Virus record (IMG/VR): IMGVR_UViG_3300008117_000083
Coordinates: 1-45,161 of that record
DNA from: a virus
DNA: 45,161 nucleotides
Reading direction: 5' to 3' (one strand)
Numbering within the stretch: position 1 is the first letter of the stretch; each line of letters starts with the position of its first letter. The notes under the pieces were generated by a model, which was not told the DNA's origin, searched no databases, and worked only from the letters and a program-made list of their open reading frames with translations. This document shows positions 1 through 9,442 of the stretch, one piece after another. The position numbers and the translations under genes were made by a program.

Positions 1-114
1 AACATCACCACCAAGAGTAACATTACCACTAGTAGCATACGCCAAAGCATCAGTCACATACTTCGCATCAGGCACACGACCAACAGTACCCGTAGAACCC
101 CCAGAATACGTAGG
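1..114. repeat. Terminal direct repeat, left copy
   Basis: These 114 bases are identical to 45048-45161 at the other end. The repeat lies inside a fibre gene that stays in frame when the ends are joined, so it is best read as the overlap of a circular assembly. It could also be real terminal redundancy of a packaged genome. The unique length is then 45047 bases. Confidence 0.95.
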
Positions 115-501
115 AGGAGTCTCAACAGTAGCCGCACCACGCAACGCAGTATTATTAGCCAAACGAACCGTAGCAGCAGCACCCTCACCCGTACCAGTAA
201 CACTAACCTCATTAGTACCAGCAGCCGTAATACTAGCAACATAATCACCAGTAGTCTTAGTACCAAGTTCAACACTATTATTAGCAAAAGCAGCAGCATC
301 AAGCGTCCCCGGAACCCAACGAGAATTAGCCGCATCCCACTTAATAGTTTGACCAGCCACCGCACTCCAACCACTCATATAAATAAGCCTATTGGAAGTA
401 TTCAATTGTGTATCAATATTCGTAATGAGGCTATTGATACTATTCCAACCAGCGGTTTCAGTGCCGGTTAGGGTTGTAAATGTAAAGTTTGCTGTAGCCA
501 T
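1..501 (-). CDS. Collar-domain tail fibre, N-terminal part (continues at 45047 down to 44283)
   Basis: The gene starts with ATG at 501 (MATANFTFTTL) behind a strong AAAGGAGG site at about 509-516 and is open to base 1. Across the terminal repeat it continues in frame to the stop at 44283, giving about 421 residues. This N-terminal 167-residue part has a small-residue and Asn/Thr-rich, beta-type composition (for example a W-D-x-A-x-S-R-W-V-P-G-T segment near residues 60-70), as in virion-attachment regions of phage fibres. The receptor-facing collar module lies in the other part. It is the last of four consecutive collar fibres in the leftward late operon. I infer a structural role in host recognition. 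The receptor is unknown. Confidence 0.85.
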   Translation of the reverse strand, partial: MATANFTFTTLTGTETAGWNSINSLITNIDTQLNTSNRLIYMSGWSAVAGQTIKWDAANSRWVPGTLDAAAFANNSVELGTKTTGDYVASITAAGTNEVSVTGTGEGAAATVRLANNTALRGAATVETPPTYSGGSTGTVGRVPDAKYVTDALAYATSGNVTLGGDV

Positions 502-513
502 TAAACACCTCCT

Positions 514-1194
514 TTAGAATTTGATAATGTAGTTTAGAATAATAGTAGGTTGAGTATTCTGATGTGCGCTACCGCCACCCTGTGCACTAATAGGATGTGT
601 GTGCGGCTCTACTTGAAGATTTGATGTCCCCGGAGCCGTACCAAACGTACCCGTACCCGCAGCAGCATTTGTATAGATTAGATTACGCCCATCGGTAAGT
701 TCCAAAGGCCCAGTTCCAAGACCCGTAGCGCCGCCATGATTATGGCTTGGCATTTCTGTTGTAGTAAGCGTATGAGTTTCTGTTCCGCCAGCAGCACCAA
801 GAGTACTACCACTTAAAAGAAGCGAAAGCCTATTAGCCGCTGTGCCATTCATATTATCTCTACCAGCAACAGTACGACCACGAAGATCAGGAATAATAAA
901 ACTAGAAGCCCCAGTACCACCATACGTAGTACCAATAACACTAAACAACGGTGCATACTCTGGACTAGTAATACTATTAAGCGTCTGACCAGCACACAAT
1001 AACCATCCTGTAGGAGCAGTGCTACCACTATACGGTTGTACTGTTCCTTCAGGAATCAAACCAAGCCATGTGGACCCATTATACCAACGATACGATAATG
1101 TGTCTGTTTCATAAATTAAAGAACCAGCAGTAATACCAATTGTAGGACGGGTTGTACTAGTACAGATTTCTACTCCGTGTCCGATTACTGTCAT
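514..1194 (-). CDS. Short tail fibre with phage collar domain (226 aa)
   Basis: This is a small fibre protein likely to sit at the tail tip and contact the host surface. After an N-terminal stretch of about 50 residues, a phage tail-collar motif is plain: PEGTVQPYSGSTAPTGWLLC at about 50-69, then Y-A-P-L-F-x-V-I-G-T-T-Y-G-G and F-I-I-P-D-L-R-G-R-T at about 80-107. The C-terminal part is rich in Gly, Thr and His (PSHNHGG, EPHTHPI) and ends NYIIKF, as in Tail_Collar (PF07484) proteins with metal-binding His knots. The end motif recurs in the neighbouring 683-aa and 421-aa fibres. The gene lies 12 bases upstream of the 421-aa fibre start, and its stop overlaps that gene's ribosome site. Family assignment is firm. 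The receptor is unknown. Confidence 0.88.
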   Translation of the reverse strand: MTVIGHGVEICTSTTRPTIGITAGSLIYETDTLSYRWYNGSTWLGLIPEGTVQPYSGSTAPTGWLLCAGQTLNSITSPEYAPLFSVIGTTYGGTGASSFIIPDLRGRTVAGRDNMNGTAANRLSLLLSGSTLGAAGGTETHTLTTTEMPSHNHGGATGLGTGPLELTDGRNLIYTNAAAGTGTFGTAPGTSNLQVEPHTHPISAQGGGSAHQNTQPTIILNYIIKF

Positions 1195-1205
1195 ACTACA
1201 CCTCC

Positions 1206-2972
1206 TTAAAGTTCCGCATTAGCCTGTAAAGCAAAAAACAAAATAGCATTAGCAATCGCCGTAGAACGAACCGTAACACCCGTCGGGCTTTTCCTATCCA
1301 ATGTAGCAGTATAATTCCCTACACCCGGACGATGCGTCCAAAAAGAACCAGCATCAGCAACATTAAGATTCGTTGTATCCCAAGCAGCAAAATCAACTGT
1401 AGGTATTGCCCGCATTTCAACAGGAAACATAACACGCATTCCACCAACCGGAGCAGCATTAGTATTAAAATAAAACTCGCCTTGTTCCCTATTTGCGTCT
1501 ACGTTTCTAGCCCCAAAATATACGTTCTGAGGATAAGACTTATAAAAATACCTTTGACACTTACGAAGTGTAGTTTCAAAAGGCTCAAACTCAAAAGGAG
1601 TAGCAACACTACCCTGCTCTAACTGAACACCAGCAAGATAAAAAGTAGAATTAGAATTAGTCGCCCACTGAGTCTGTGTAGTGCGCTGCCATCCAATAGA
1701 CGACCAGTTAGCCCAATTAGAATTATACGTATCCGTACGCCTATCACTATGAGAACCAAGACCCCACTCAATATGCAAACCAACACCATTAGTAGTATTC
1801 CACGTACCAGAAACAGTAGCGGTTGCCAAACTAGTAGTAATAGTCTTAAACTCCCACGTATTCGCCGCATTAATCGTATAAGCAGCAACATAAACCCTAT
1901 CAGGAGTAGTAACCCCTAAATCCTTATTAGCAAAAGCAACACTATAAGTACCAGTAACACTTGATCGAACCCAAAAAGATAATGTAATCGACTTATTATA
2001 CAAGTCCGCAACATTATAGCCCTCAATTTTATGAGCAATACCAAGCCAGCCACCAGAATTAAACGTTAATCCAGCAACGCCAGTAACAACCCTAATACTA
2101 TTACTAAAACCACTTGGAACAATCGAAGTCTCGCGGCCTACAGTAAGAGAAGCCCCACTCCATGTATAATCCTTTACGTAAAAACGATCTACAGGATAAT
2201 AATTATTTCCTCCGCCAGAATTAAAAATAAAAGTGTTGCCTCTTTGCGCTACGCGAGCATCACCATTAATTATACGACTACGATTAGACTGATAATTAGC
2301 AATCTGATTACCCGTAACCGTAATAACATCACTACCACCCTCAGTATGACTAGCCGCATGAGCAACAGTACTAGGCTCAATCAAACCACTCGTAGTAGCC
2401 TTAATAATATACACAGGACTACCAGTCCCCGCAGCACTAATATTAGGAAGCGTAAACGTCGTAGAATTATCCCCCGTACCATACGTCGTACCAATAAGCG
2501 CAAACAAATCAGCAAATGAAGTACGACTAATATTAGAACCATCACAACGCAACCAACCAGTCGGATACGACGAAGTAACAGGCCATTGAACCATACTCCC
2601 CACAGGAGCACTAAGAAGACTAAGCGTACTCGTCACACCAACAGCAGTAGTAAACCGAATATAATAAGCACCAGTAGTAGCACTAATATTCGGAACCATA
2701 AAGTTTGTTCCCGGAGTGCCACCAAACGTAGTACCAATAACTGCTACAAGATTAGGATATGTACTATTAGTATAGGTTGCTCCGTTGCAGAGCACCCAAC
2801 CTGTAGGAGCAGTAGTTCCTGCGAACCACATGATACTACCAACGGGCATACTATCGTTAGAAGTCGTGGTAGTTGTTTTAAGATCCCATGCGGTACCATT
2901 GTACGCCCATGTGGTTGCGCCTGAGGTGAATTCTTGCCCATTTATAGGACTATTTGGAAAATCAATAGGCAT
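1206..2972 (-). CDS. Tail fibre with two collar modules and a C-terminal sugar-binding-type domain (588 aa)
   Basis: Domains in order: an N-terminal P-N-S-P-x-N-G-Q-E-F segment with a W-A-Y-N-G-T-A-W motif, a form common at fibre N-termini; a first collar module (PVGSIMWFAGTTAPTGWVLC, about 43-62); a second (PVGSMVQWPVTSSYPTGWLRC, about 123-143); an H-A-A-S-H-x-x-G-G-S-D motif near 210; then a long C-terminal domain starting R-I-I-N-G-D-A-R-V-A-Q-R-G near 234. That domain has S-F-W-V-R-S-S and ends with GVQLEQGSVATPFEFEPF and C-Q-R-Y-F-Y-K. This layout is known from phage fibre/tailspike proteins with jelly-roll carbohydrate-binding folds. The same C-terminal signature recurs in the 347-aa protein at 17154-18197. 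It probably binds a surface glycan. The ligand is not predictable. Confidence 0.85.
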   Translation of the reverse strand: MPIDFPNSPINGQEFTSGATTWAYNGTAWDLKTTTTTSNDSMPVGSIMWFAGTTAPTGWVLCNGATYTNSTYPNLVAVIGTTFGGTPGTNFMVPNISATTGAYYIRFTTAVGVTSTLSLLSAPVGSMVQWPVTSSYPTGWLRCDGSNISRTSFADLFALIGTTYGTGDNSTTFTLPNISAAGTGSPVYIIKATTSGLIEPSTVAHAASHTEGGSDVITVTGNQIANYQSNRSRIINGDARVAQRGNTFIFNSGGGNNYYPVDRFYVKDYTWSGASLTVGRETSIVPSGFSNSIRVVTGVAGLTFNSGGWLGIAHKIEGYNVADLYNKSITLSFWVRSSVTGTYSVAFANKDLGVTTPDRVYVAAYTINAANTWEFKTITTSLATATVSGTWNTTNGVGLHIEWGLGSHSDRRTDTYNSNWANWSSIGWQRTTQTQWATNSNSTFYLAGVQLEQGSVATPFEFEPFETTLRKCQRYFYKSYPQNVYFGARNVDANREQGEFYFNTNAAPVGGMRVMFPVEMRAIPTVDFAAWDTTNLNVADAGSFWTHRPGVGNYTATLDRKSPTGVTVRSTAIANAILFFALQANAEL

Positions 2973-2983
2973 AAATCACCTCC

Positions 2984-5035
2984 TCAAAGTTTAATAATAT
3001 AATTCGTAATAATTGTTGGTTGAATATTTCTATGCGCCCCGCTTCCGCCTGTAGCGCCAATAAAACTTGTATCAAGACCATAGTCATTTCCCCAACCATT
3101 TACATCCATATTCTGCGTCGTACCACGAGAACCGCCGTACTTTGGAATCCATTGGTGACTATGGCTCGGCATTTCTGCTACAGTTAGCGTATGTGTTTCT
3201 GCGCCTCCAGCAGCACCAAGACTTGTACCAGTAATACCAGAACCGCCAGAAGTAATACGATTTACAGCACTACCGCCCATGTTATCCCTGCCAGCAGGAA
3301 TACGTCCGCGCATATCAGGAATAATAAAACTAGAAGCGCCCGTGCCACCATAGGTAGTACCAATAGCCGTAAACAAACGCGCATAAGTAGTATCAGCCAC
3401 ACTATTAACCGTCTGTCCATAACAAAAAACCCAGCCAGTAGGCTCAGTAGTACCCGCATAAGGCATAAGAATGCCTGCAGGTAAGATCATATCAATTCCC
3501 GCTAAATGGGCAGTAAGATCAGTAACACTGCCAGCCCCACTAGCCGCACTATTCCGAGTATAATTAGTCGGAACGTAATCAACGGTCAAACGATCACCAT
3601 CAATAATATCACTACCACCACGAATATGCGTACCAGCATGACCCGGAATAGTAACCTGAGCATTCTCCCCAATCTCTACCCACTGATTAGAAGAACCATC
3701 AGCATAATAAATATACGTCTTACCATTAGAAGAATTATACCACAACGCGCCCGCCTGAGGACTAGCAGGAGCAGTATCACTCACCGTAGTACTAGCAGAA
3801 CCAAGTTGCTCCCAAGCAGAGCCAGTGCTACGATACAACAAGTAAGGCGCACTAGAACCAAACGCAAACAATGTACCAGCAGGATACAAGGTAAACGATG
3901 TAGGAAGCGTAGCGCCCTTAGCAATAATCTTAGTAAAATCAAGAGTATCGGTACCACCCGGAATATGCGTACTAGCATGAGCAGTAGGCGTACGAGCATC
4001 AGTTAAACGAGAATCACTAGTAATAACAGCCGTCCCAGTAACCTGACTAGGAGCAATCGTAATAGGATCGCTACCAGCACTACCATGCGTACTAGCATGA
4101 GCCGGAATATCATCCGCAGCAACATTCTCCCACACCTGAGTAGAAGAATTATACTTAATAATATCACCATTAGCAAGAGTACCAACATTAATACTCACAT
4201 TATGCAACTCTTGCAACTCAAACCCATTCACAACACTAATATACAAAACACCAAGACTAGCATGAGAACGAACACAAAACCCGACAAGCACCATATGATT
4301 AGGAGCACTAGGCTTAGTAGAAGTCAAATCACCCGCAGTAGTAGGCGACACATACACAGCCGCGCCCTCCGTAAGGGCTAGAGTATTAATATTAGACACA
4401 ATACCCTGAGTACAAACAAACCCCTTACTACCACCAGTAGCATCCTCAGCCATAACACCAAACGTCTTAGACGAAGTAGCCTCACTATTAGCCTGAGCAT
4501 ACCGCACCGTCTTATTCGTACCATCAGACCCAGCAACATACACAACCTTACCCTTAGTAAGACCAGTATTATCTGCGTGTTTAACAAGCGCAACATTCTC
4601 CTGACCAATATCAAGAGGAACATTACCGCCCTTAAGGATAAACTCTAACGTACCATTAGTATCATTCCACGCTAACTGGCCAACACCACTAGCGCCCGGA
4701 GTAACCGTATCAAAATCAAGATACGGAGTATTCTGATACACAAGATTAGCCGTATCCGTAATACCATGCACATTCGTCGTATCAGACGTATGATTATCCA
4801 ACTCTGCCTGCGTAGCCATATCCACCGCAAACGACGGATTAGGATAATTACCCGACAAAACACCACCCGCCGGACCAGTAGGAGTACCACCCCCACCAGA
4901 CGCGCCCTCCAAACCAAGATTAAGAACCTGACGAGCATAAGAGTTAATCTCATTCTTAATACTAAACGTAATCCACTTTTGAAAATCCTGTTTCCCACGC
5001 TCAGTAGTAAGATCAAACGTAGGCATACCAAGCAT
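2984..5035 (-). CDS. Long tail fibre with H-A-x-T-H repeats and C-terminal collar domain (683 aa)
   Basis: This is probably the main fibre shaft. The N-terminus (MPTFDLTTERGKQDFQKWI) has an amphipathic alpha segment ending in Gly-rich S-G-G-G-G-T-P-T-G-P-A-G-G, then a beta-rich part with an I-G-Q-E-N-V-A-L-V-K-H-A-D-N-T-G module at about 140-260. Three repeats of the form H-A-(S/G)-T-H-x-x-G-(S/G)-(S/T)-D lie near residues 312, 353 and 466. The collar module PAGILMPYAGTTEPTGWVFC is at about 519-538, followed by F-I-I-P-D-M-R-G-R-I-P-A-G-R and a final QPTIITNYIIKL. Its ATG at 5035 overlaps the stop of the upstream 1014-aa gene (TAATG), so the two are probably translationally coupled. A second ATG three codons in is also possible. 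Confidence 0.85.
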   Translation of the reverse strand: MLGMPTFDLTTERGKQDFQKWITFSIKNEINSYARQVLNLGLEGASGGGGTPTGPAGGVLSGNYPNPSFAVDMATQAELDNHTSDTTNVHGITDTANLVYQNTPYLDFDTVTPGASGVGQLAWNDTNGTLEFILKGGNVPLDIGQENVALVKHADNTGLTKGKVVYVAGSDGTNKTVRYAQANSEATSSKTFGVMAEDATGGSKGFVCTQGIVSNINTLALTEGAAVYVSPTTAGDLTSTKPSAPNHMVLVGFCVRSHASLGVLYISVVNGFELQELHNVSINVGTLANGDIIKYNSSTQVWENVAADDIPAHASTHGSAGSDPITIAPSQVTGTAVITSDSRLTDARTPTAHASTHIPGGTDTLDFTKIIAKGATLPTSFTLYPAGTLFAFGSSAPYLLYRSTGSAWEQLGSASTTVSDTAPASPQAGALWYNSSNGKTYIYYADGSSNQWVEIGENAQVTIPGHAGTHIRGGSDIIDGDRLTVDYVPTNYTRNSAASGAGSVTDLTAHLAGIDMILPAGILMPYAGTTEPTGWVFCYGQTVNSVADTTYARLFTAIGTTYGGTGASSFIIPDMRGRIPAGRDNMGGSAVNRITSGGSGITGTSLGAAGGAETHTLTVAEMPSHSHQWIPKYGGSRGTTQNMDVNGWGNDYGLDTSFIGATGGSGAHRNIQPTIITNYIIKL

Positions 5036-8000
5036 TATTGCCTCCCCGGTCGCATAGGCTTAAAGCCAATACTCCAAGCATCCGCCTCAATACGCTTAGG
5101 CTTAAGCACAGCAGCACTCGCAGTATTATTCGGCTTCCACCGATTCAACTGATAAAACTGGTACCCAAGAGCCTGAGCACGAAGACTAAACTTTTTCATA
5201 CGCCGCTCAAACGCGGGAAACAACAAATCCTCCCACGTAAGATTACTATTCGCAACCGTATACGCCTCAACCTGACCCCACGTAACCGGATTAGACTGAC
5301 CAGTAATAAGAGCAAACTGGCTAGACTCAACCTGATTCCACGTATACAACACCTCAGGCAAGAGCGCCCAATTACGCTGCTTAACTTGCGTCGTAATAAA
5401 ATCATTATTCTCATAATCAAGCATATCAAGACGAACAGCGCCGCCCTTAATAAGCATACTAATAAGGATACGTTGGAACCACTTCTTAAGAACAGGATCA
5501 CCAATAGTGTAAATCTTCGTTTGAAAATACATATCGGGTCCGGGCCAGCGTTGAGCAAGCGTAATAAAATCATCATAATCATTCGTCTCAACATCAAGCA
5601 TATTATCAAGCCCAACAAAATAACCACGATTAGCCGTAACATACTCTGGCTTAACAACCCCCACAACACCAGTAGGAGCACTAGCAGCCGCATACGTAAA
5701 CGTCCTAGAAGTAGCCGGGTCTGGAGGAGGAATAGGTGCTGGAGTTAAATTACTAATAGCAACACTAGACACAACCGGATCATCATTACGATCAACCAAA
5801 TCAACCAGATCACCATTAGCAAACGTATCCGTCGCAGTAGTCGTAAACGTAACCGTAACATTACCGCCACCATAAGAAACATTAGTAACAGCATTAACAG
5901 GCTTATTTGGAATATGATTACCCGTATTAGCCTTCTTACGCGCATTAATAGCCACCCACGACTTATCATAATCAAGATCAGCAGCATTAGCCGCATTCAC
6001 ACTATCAACAAACGCGGCACCAACAAACTCCATATTACTAACACTTGTAATAGCACCAGTAGGCAAATACACAGCAAACGTAACAAACGGAAGCGTATTC
6101 TTAATCTGCTCGTACGTCAAGGCCGCCTCACGATTAACCATCTGGCTCCACGTATAACCATACGTCGTATACGTAGACGGCGGATATATCACGCCATTAA
6201 CCGTAATGTTCTGTCCCTCCTGATCACCCGCAGCAGGATTCACATATACCGGCTCATAACGACTAAACGAGTAAGAAGACTGCCACTTAGAAATATGCAC
6301 AAACAAATAATTCTTATACACAAAAGCATAAATACGATCAGCCTCAGCATCAAAGAAACGCACACCATCATAATAATACGTACCAAGAGCCTCTTGCGTA
6401 AGGTTACGCACACTAGCACCATCAAAGTAGAGAATACCACTCGTAGAGGCCCACATAACACCGCCACCAATCTCCACAATGCTCGTAGCGCCAAGACACC
6501 CCTCAGGATACAACACCTCAAGACTAAAGTTAGTCCGATCATTACCACGCAGAATATACGTATTATCAGACATAAATACGACAAGACCAGCCGCACTAGT
6601 CGCCAAACCACGCATAATATTCGTACCCGGAATAATAATCGTATCCGCAGCATCAGGAGACAAATCAACCGCCTCAGGATTATGATACGACGAGAATGCA
6701 ATCTGATTCTCATACCCAGCCTGACCAAGCGAACCATACCACTGATAACCAGCATACGTCGCCGTAAGATACCCCGGAACATCCTTAAACGTACGCGCAC
6801 TAGCATCATACACCGTGCCAGCACTAGCATCATCAATCTTACCACTAACACGCGGCTGATAATACGGACTAGGCTCCAACGCATCCGTAGTATTCACATT
6901 ATCAGAACTAAGCGTAGTCATAAGACGCAAAGCAACATACTCGTCACTATTCATCTTAACCTTAGCCCCACTATGCGCTAACTCAAACTGCGTATTACTA
7001 ATCGCACCAGCCTGATTAACCTTACCAATAATAGAATGATCACTAGACCGATACACATACCACTCAGAACCAGTCTCAGCCATCTTAGCAGACGCAAAAT
7101 GCCCCTCAGCATCCGTACCCTCAAGACCACCAGTAACAACACTACCACTCGTATGCGTAATAAGACCACGCCCATGATGATGCTGATAACCACGCACATT
7201 ACGAAAATGCAACGTCAAACCAGACAATTGAGCCAACTGGCCATTAGCAGGATTAAAACCACCACTACGATGCGCAACAAGCGGACGCTTCTCAAGAACA
7301 ATAGTGCCCGTACCACCACTAAGATTAACCTCACGAACAACACCAAGGCACTGATAAGGACGGCCACTACTAGCCGGATCAGCATCAAACACAAACATAC
7401 CCGGCGTGATCAGAGCACCATTACTCGAAAACAACTCGTCAATAGGACTAGAAATCGTAATAGTCCGCGAAAACTGCGAATACAAATCACCACTACCCTC
7501 AACATTAGAATCCACAGCAATCGTAGCACTAGACGTATAACAATCCTTACCATGCCCACCACGCCAATAATACAAGGATTGAAACGACGGATAACCGCCC
7601 TCCTCATAGAATGGAATACCATAACGAGTAAACACACTAATAAACGCGCCATTACCAAGCGCCTGACGACCAACCATCATCGTCATAGGATTATCAACAC
7701 GAACATCCTTATTCTGAACATCAGTATTCTCAAACAAGTAAGACCCATTAGGATGCTTAAACGGCAACCACGACCAGCCCGTACGCTCACCACTAGCATC
7801 ATAAAAAACAAAACGAGACGAATTAGAATCCGACACAAGAGAACACAAACGCCAATTACCCTGAGGATCCGTCGTACTCGTAACACCCGCCATCATCTCA
7901 CCCGCAGCAACCTCAGTCGCGCCACGAGAATTAAGCGGACCACGCCGACGAATAAACCCCGGACGATCAAACAACACATCCTGCGCCCACACCAAATGAG

Positions 8001-8079
8001 CCTCACTAATACCCGTATTCGGAGCAGACTGCATAATCCCCGCATCCGCACCAATCTGATTAACATACGTTAGCGCCAC
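5035..8079 (-). CDS. Putative tail nozzle (tail tubular protein B-like) structural protein, 1014 aa
   Basis: GTG start at 8079 (ALTYVNQIGADAG...) with GGGGGTGA about 8 bases upstream. This large beta-rich protein has no signal peptide or membrane segment. Its place directly after the 216-aa adaptor-like protein and before the fibres matches the nozzle gene of podoviruses (T7 gp12-like or P22 gp10-like position). The N-terminal W-A-Q-D-V-L-F-D-R-P-G-F-I-R-R-R-G segment fits nozzle-type proteins that begin with a list of beta-propeller-like strands. I assign it from position, size and general character, not from a signature motif. A tail hub or another virion component remains possible. Confidence 0.55.
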   Translation of the reverse strand: MALTYVNQIGADAGIMQSAPNTGISEAHLVWAQDVLFDRPGFIRRRGPLNSRGATEVAAGEMMAGVTSTTDPQGNWRLCSLVSDSNSSRFVFYDASGERTGWSWLPFKHPNGSYLFENTDVQNKDVRVDNPMTMMVGRQALGNGAFISVFTRYGIPFYEEGGYPSFQSLYYWRGGHGKDCYTSSATIAVDSNVEGSGDLYSQFSRTITISSPIDELFSSNGALITPGMFVFDADPASSGRPYQCLGVVREVNLSGGTGTIVLEKRPLVAHRSGGFNPANGQLAQLSGLTLHFRNVRGYQHHHGRGLITHTSGSVVTGGLEGTDAEGHFASAKMAETGSEWYVYRSSDHSIIGKVNQAGAISNTQFELAHSGAKVKMNSDEYVALRLMTTLSSDNVNTTDALEPSPYYQPRVSGKIDDASAGTVYDASARTFKDVPGYLTATYAGYQWYGSLGQAGYENQIAFSSYHNPEAVDLSPDAADTIIIPGTNIMRGLATSAAGLVVFMSDNTYILRGNDRTNFSLEVLYPEGCLGATSIVEIGGGVMWASTSGILYFDGASVRNLTQEALGTYYYDGVRFFDAEADRIYAFVYKNYLFVHISKWQSSYSFSRYEPVYVNPAAGDQEGQNITVNGVIYPPSTYTTYGYTWSQMVNREAALTYEQIKNTLPFVTFAVYLPTGAITSVSNMEFVGAAFVDSVNAANAADLDYDKSWVAINARKKANTGNHIPNKPVNAVTNVSYGGGNVTVTFTTTATDTFANGDLVDLVDRNDDPVVSSVAISNLTPAPIPPPDPATSRTFTYAAASAPTGVVGVVKPEYVTANRGYFVGLDNMLDVETNDYDDFITLAQRWPGPDMYFQTKIYTIGDPVLKKWFQRILISMLIKGGAVRLDMLDYENNDFITTQVKQRNWALLPEVLYTWNQVESSQFALITGQSNPVTWGQVEAYTVANSNLTWEDLLFPAFERRMKKFSLRAQALGYQFYQLNRWKPNNTASAAVLKPKRIEADAWSIGFKPMRPGRQ

Positions 8080-8098
8080 TCCGAATCACCCCCTAAAA

Positions 8099-8749
8099 CT
8101 AGTAAGACCAATCATACGAATCCGTAAGAACATGAATCCTATCAGTACGATCATACTGTTGCATCCACAAATCATTACGCATCTGCTGATAACGAGACTC
8201 AAAAAGATTCTGATACACCGCAGCCTGCGGATCATCATTAACAAGAAACGCCTTCACAAGCGCACCATACACAATAATACTATGATGACGCGAAGGAATA
8301 AGGAACGTATCACTCGTAGAAGTCGCCGCAACAGGCGTACGAGTATAATACAAACGATACGTGCCCCCCGTCGAAACAGGATACACATACAAATCCTCAC
8401 CAATAAAATAATAGTATTGCGGATCGCTCGTATCCTCACCCAAACGATGCGTCTTCTCAATCACATCCCCACGCTCAGGAGTCAAAACAATATCATTCGT
8501 AGTATCAATAAACGACAACACACTATTCAAATCCGTAATCTGAGCAGCACTAACAGTCACATTAGCATTATTCGTAACCTTACTCTCACCACTAGGAATA
8601 GTAACAGTTACAACCTTCTCCAAAAACGGCCAAGGCTCACGAGTAACAATATCAAAATACGCCTCGTTAAGCAGAGTCAACTTCTGACTCGTCTCAAAAT
8701 CATCAAACCCATACAAATCCATCTCAGCATACATCTCATCCAACGTCAT
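8099..8749 (-). CDS. Putative head-to-tail adaptor (216 aa)
   Basis: Begins MTLDEMYAEMDLYGFDDF with N-L-L-N-E-A-Y-F-D-I-V-T-R-E-P-W-P-F-L near residues 27-45. A helical N-terminus with an A-Y-x-D-I-x-x-R-E-P-W-P-F-L motif is typical of podovirus adaptor proteins (tail tubular A / P22 gp4-like). The middle is beta-rich, with E-D-L-Y-V-Y-P-V and Y-R-L-Y-Y-T-R-T-P. The end is helical, with H-H-S-I-I-V-Y-G-A-L-V-K-A-F-L-V-N-D-D-P-Q-A-A and Y-Q-N-L-F-E-S-R-Y-Q-Q-M-R-N-D-L, the usual C-terminal form. It should bind below the portal and seat the tail. The ATG at 8749 lies 14 bases inside the preceding gene. Confidence 0.72.
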   Translation of the reverse strand: MTLDEMYAEMDLYGFDDFETSQKLTLLNEAYFDIVTREPWPFLEKVVTVTIPSGESKVTNNANVTVSAAQITDLNSVLSFIDTTNDIVLTPERGDVIEKTHRLGEDTSDPQYYYFIGEDLYVYPVSTGGTYRLYYTRTPVAATSTSDTFLIPSRHHSIIVYGALVKAFLVNDDPQAAVYQNLFESRYQQMRNDLWMQQYDRTDRIHVLTDSYDWSY

Positions 8750-9170
8750 TGTTACTCACCCCCTTACCCGACTTAGGCAAACTCTTAATAACAGGAGACT
8801 TACCATGTTTACGTAATAACCATTCAGTAGGCTCAGCAGCCTCACTACTAGCCTCACTAGCAGCATCCTCCAACCGCTTACGATACGCCTCCTGCGACTT
8901 CACAATATCATCATAAATCTGATTACCCGCCCGCATACTATCAGCCGCACGAACACGATCCATAATATGCTCCATAGGCGGCAAATTATACCCAAAACCA
9001 ATCACAGGATACGCAGGCTCAGGACTAGGCATACGAACAAACACGCACCAATCCCAAGTATCCGCATTACGCGCAAAAAACAAACGCTCATCATACTCCT
9101 TCAAAGCACGATCAATACGAATCTCATCCCAACTCTTCTCACCATGCCCCGGAATATAAATACCACTCAT
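8736..9170 (-). CDS. Unknown late protein (144 aa)
   Basis: Starts MSGIYIPGHGEKSWDE with ATG at 9170 overlapping the TGA of the 90-aa gene (TGATG). The N-terminal 80 residues carry aromatic-rich W-D-W-C-V-F-V-R-M-P-S-P-E-P and V-I-G-F-G-Y-N-L-P-P segments. The C-terminal half is helical, charged and Ala/Glu-rich, ending in a basic S-L-P-K-S-G-K-G tail. I do not recognise the family. Its place between small basic virion proteins and the tail adaptor suggests a minor capsid or head-completion part, by context only. It overlaps the adaptor gene by 14 bases. Confidence 0.75.
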   Translation of the reverse strand: MSGIYIPGHGEKSWDEIRIDRALKEYDERLFFARNADTWDWCVFVRMPSPEPAYPVIGFGYNLPPMEHIMDRVRAADSMRAGNQIYDDIVKSQEAYRKRLEDAASEASSEAAEPTEWLLRKHGKSPVIKSLPKSGKGVSNNDVG

Positions 9171-9442
9171 CAGCAATCCCACGCCCTTAAACTCTTATTA
9201 ATACGACTATTCGGATCATTCGCCGTCTTAGCCGAAGTCAACTTCCGCTTCATACCCATCATACGCTTACAAAACGAGCGGCGACGAGCAGCAGCCTTAG
9301 GCGACCGCTTAGCCTGCGCCATTTTAACCGGCGGCTTCAAACCCGGCTTACCCGGATTAGCCCGATTATACGACGCACGACCCTTAGCGTTCAACCCGCC
9401 CTCAGGATTCTTACCCTCTTTACGAGTCCAAGCCTCACTCAT
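9170..9442 (-). CDS. DUF6321-like small basic virion-associated protein (90 aa)
   Basis: The N-terminal A-W-T-R-K-E-G-K-N-P-E-G-G-L-N-A-K-G-R and the later R-R-R-S-F-C-K-R-M-M-G-M-K match the pattern I know for DUF6321, small basic proteins common in phages of aquatic bacteria. No biochemical role is established. High Lys/Arg content suggests nucleic-acid contact inside the capsid. The ATG at 9442 directly follows the TAG of the 38-aa gene, and its own stop overlaps the next start. I am fairly sure of the family and have no firm function. Confidence 0.75.
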   Translation of the reverse strand: MSEAWTRKEGKNPEGGLNAKGRASYNRANPGKPGLKPPVKMAQAKRSPKAAARRRSFCKRMMGMKRKLTSAKTANDPNSRINKSLRAWDC

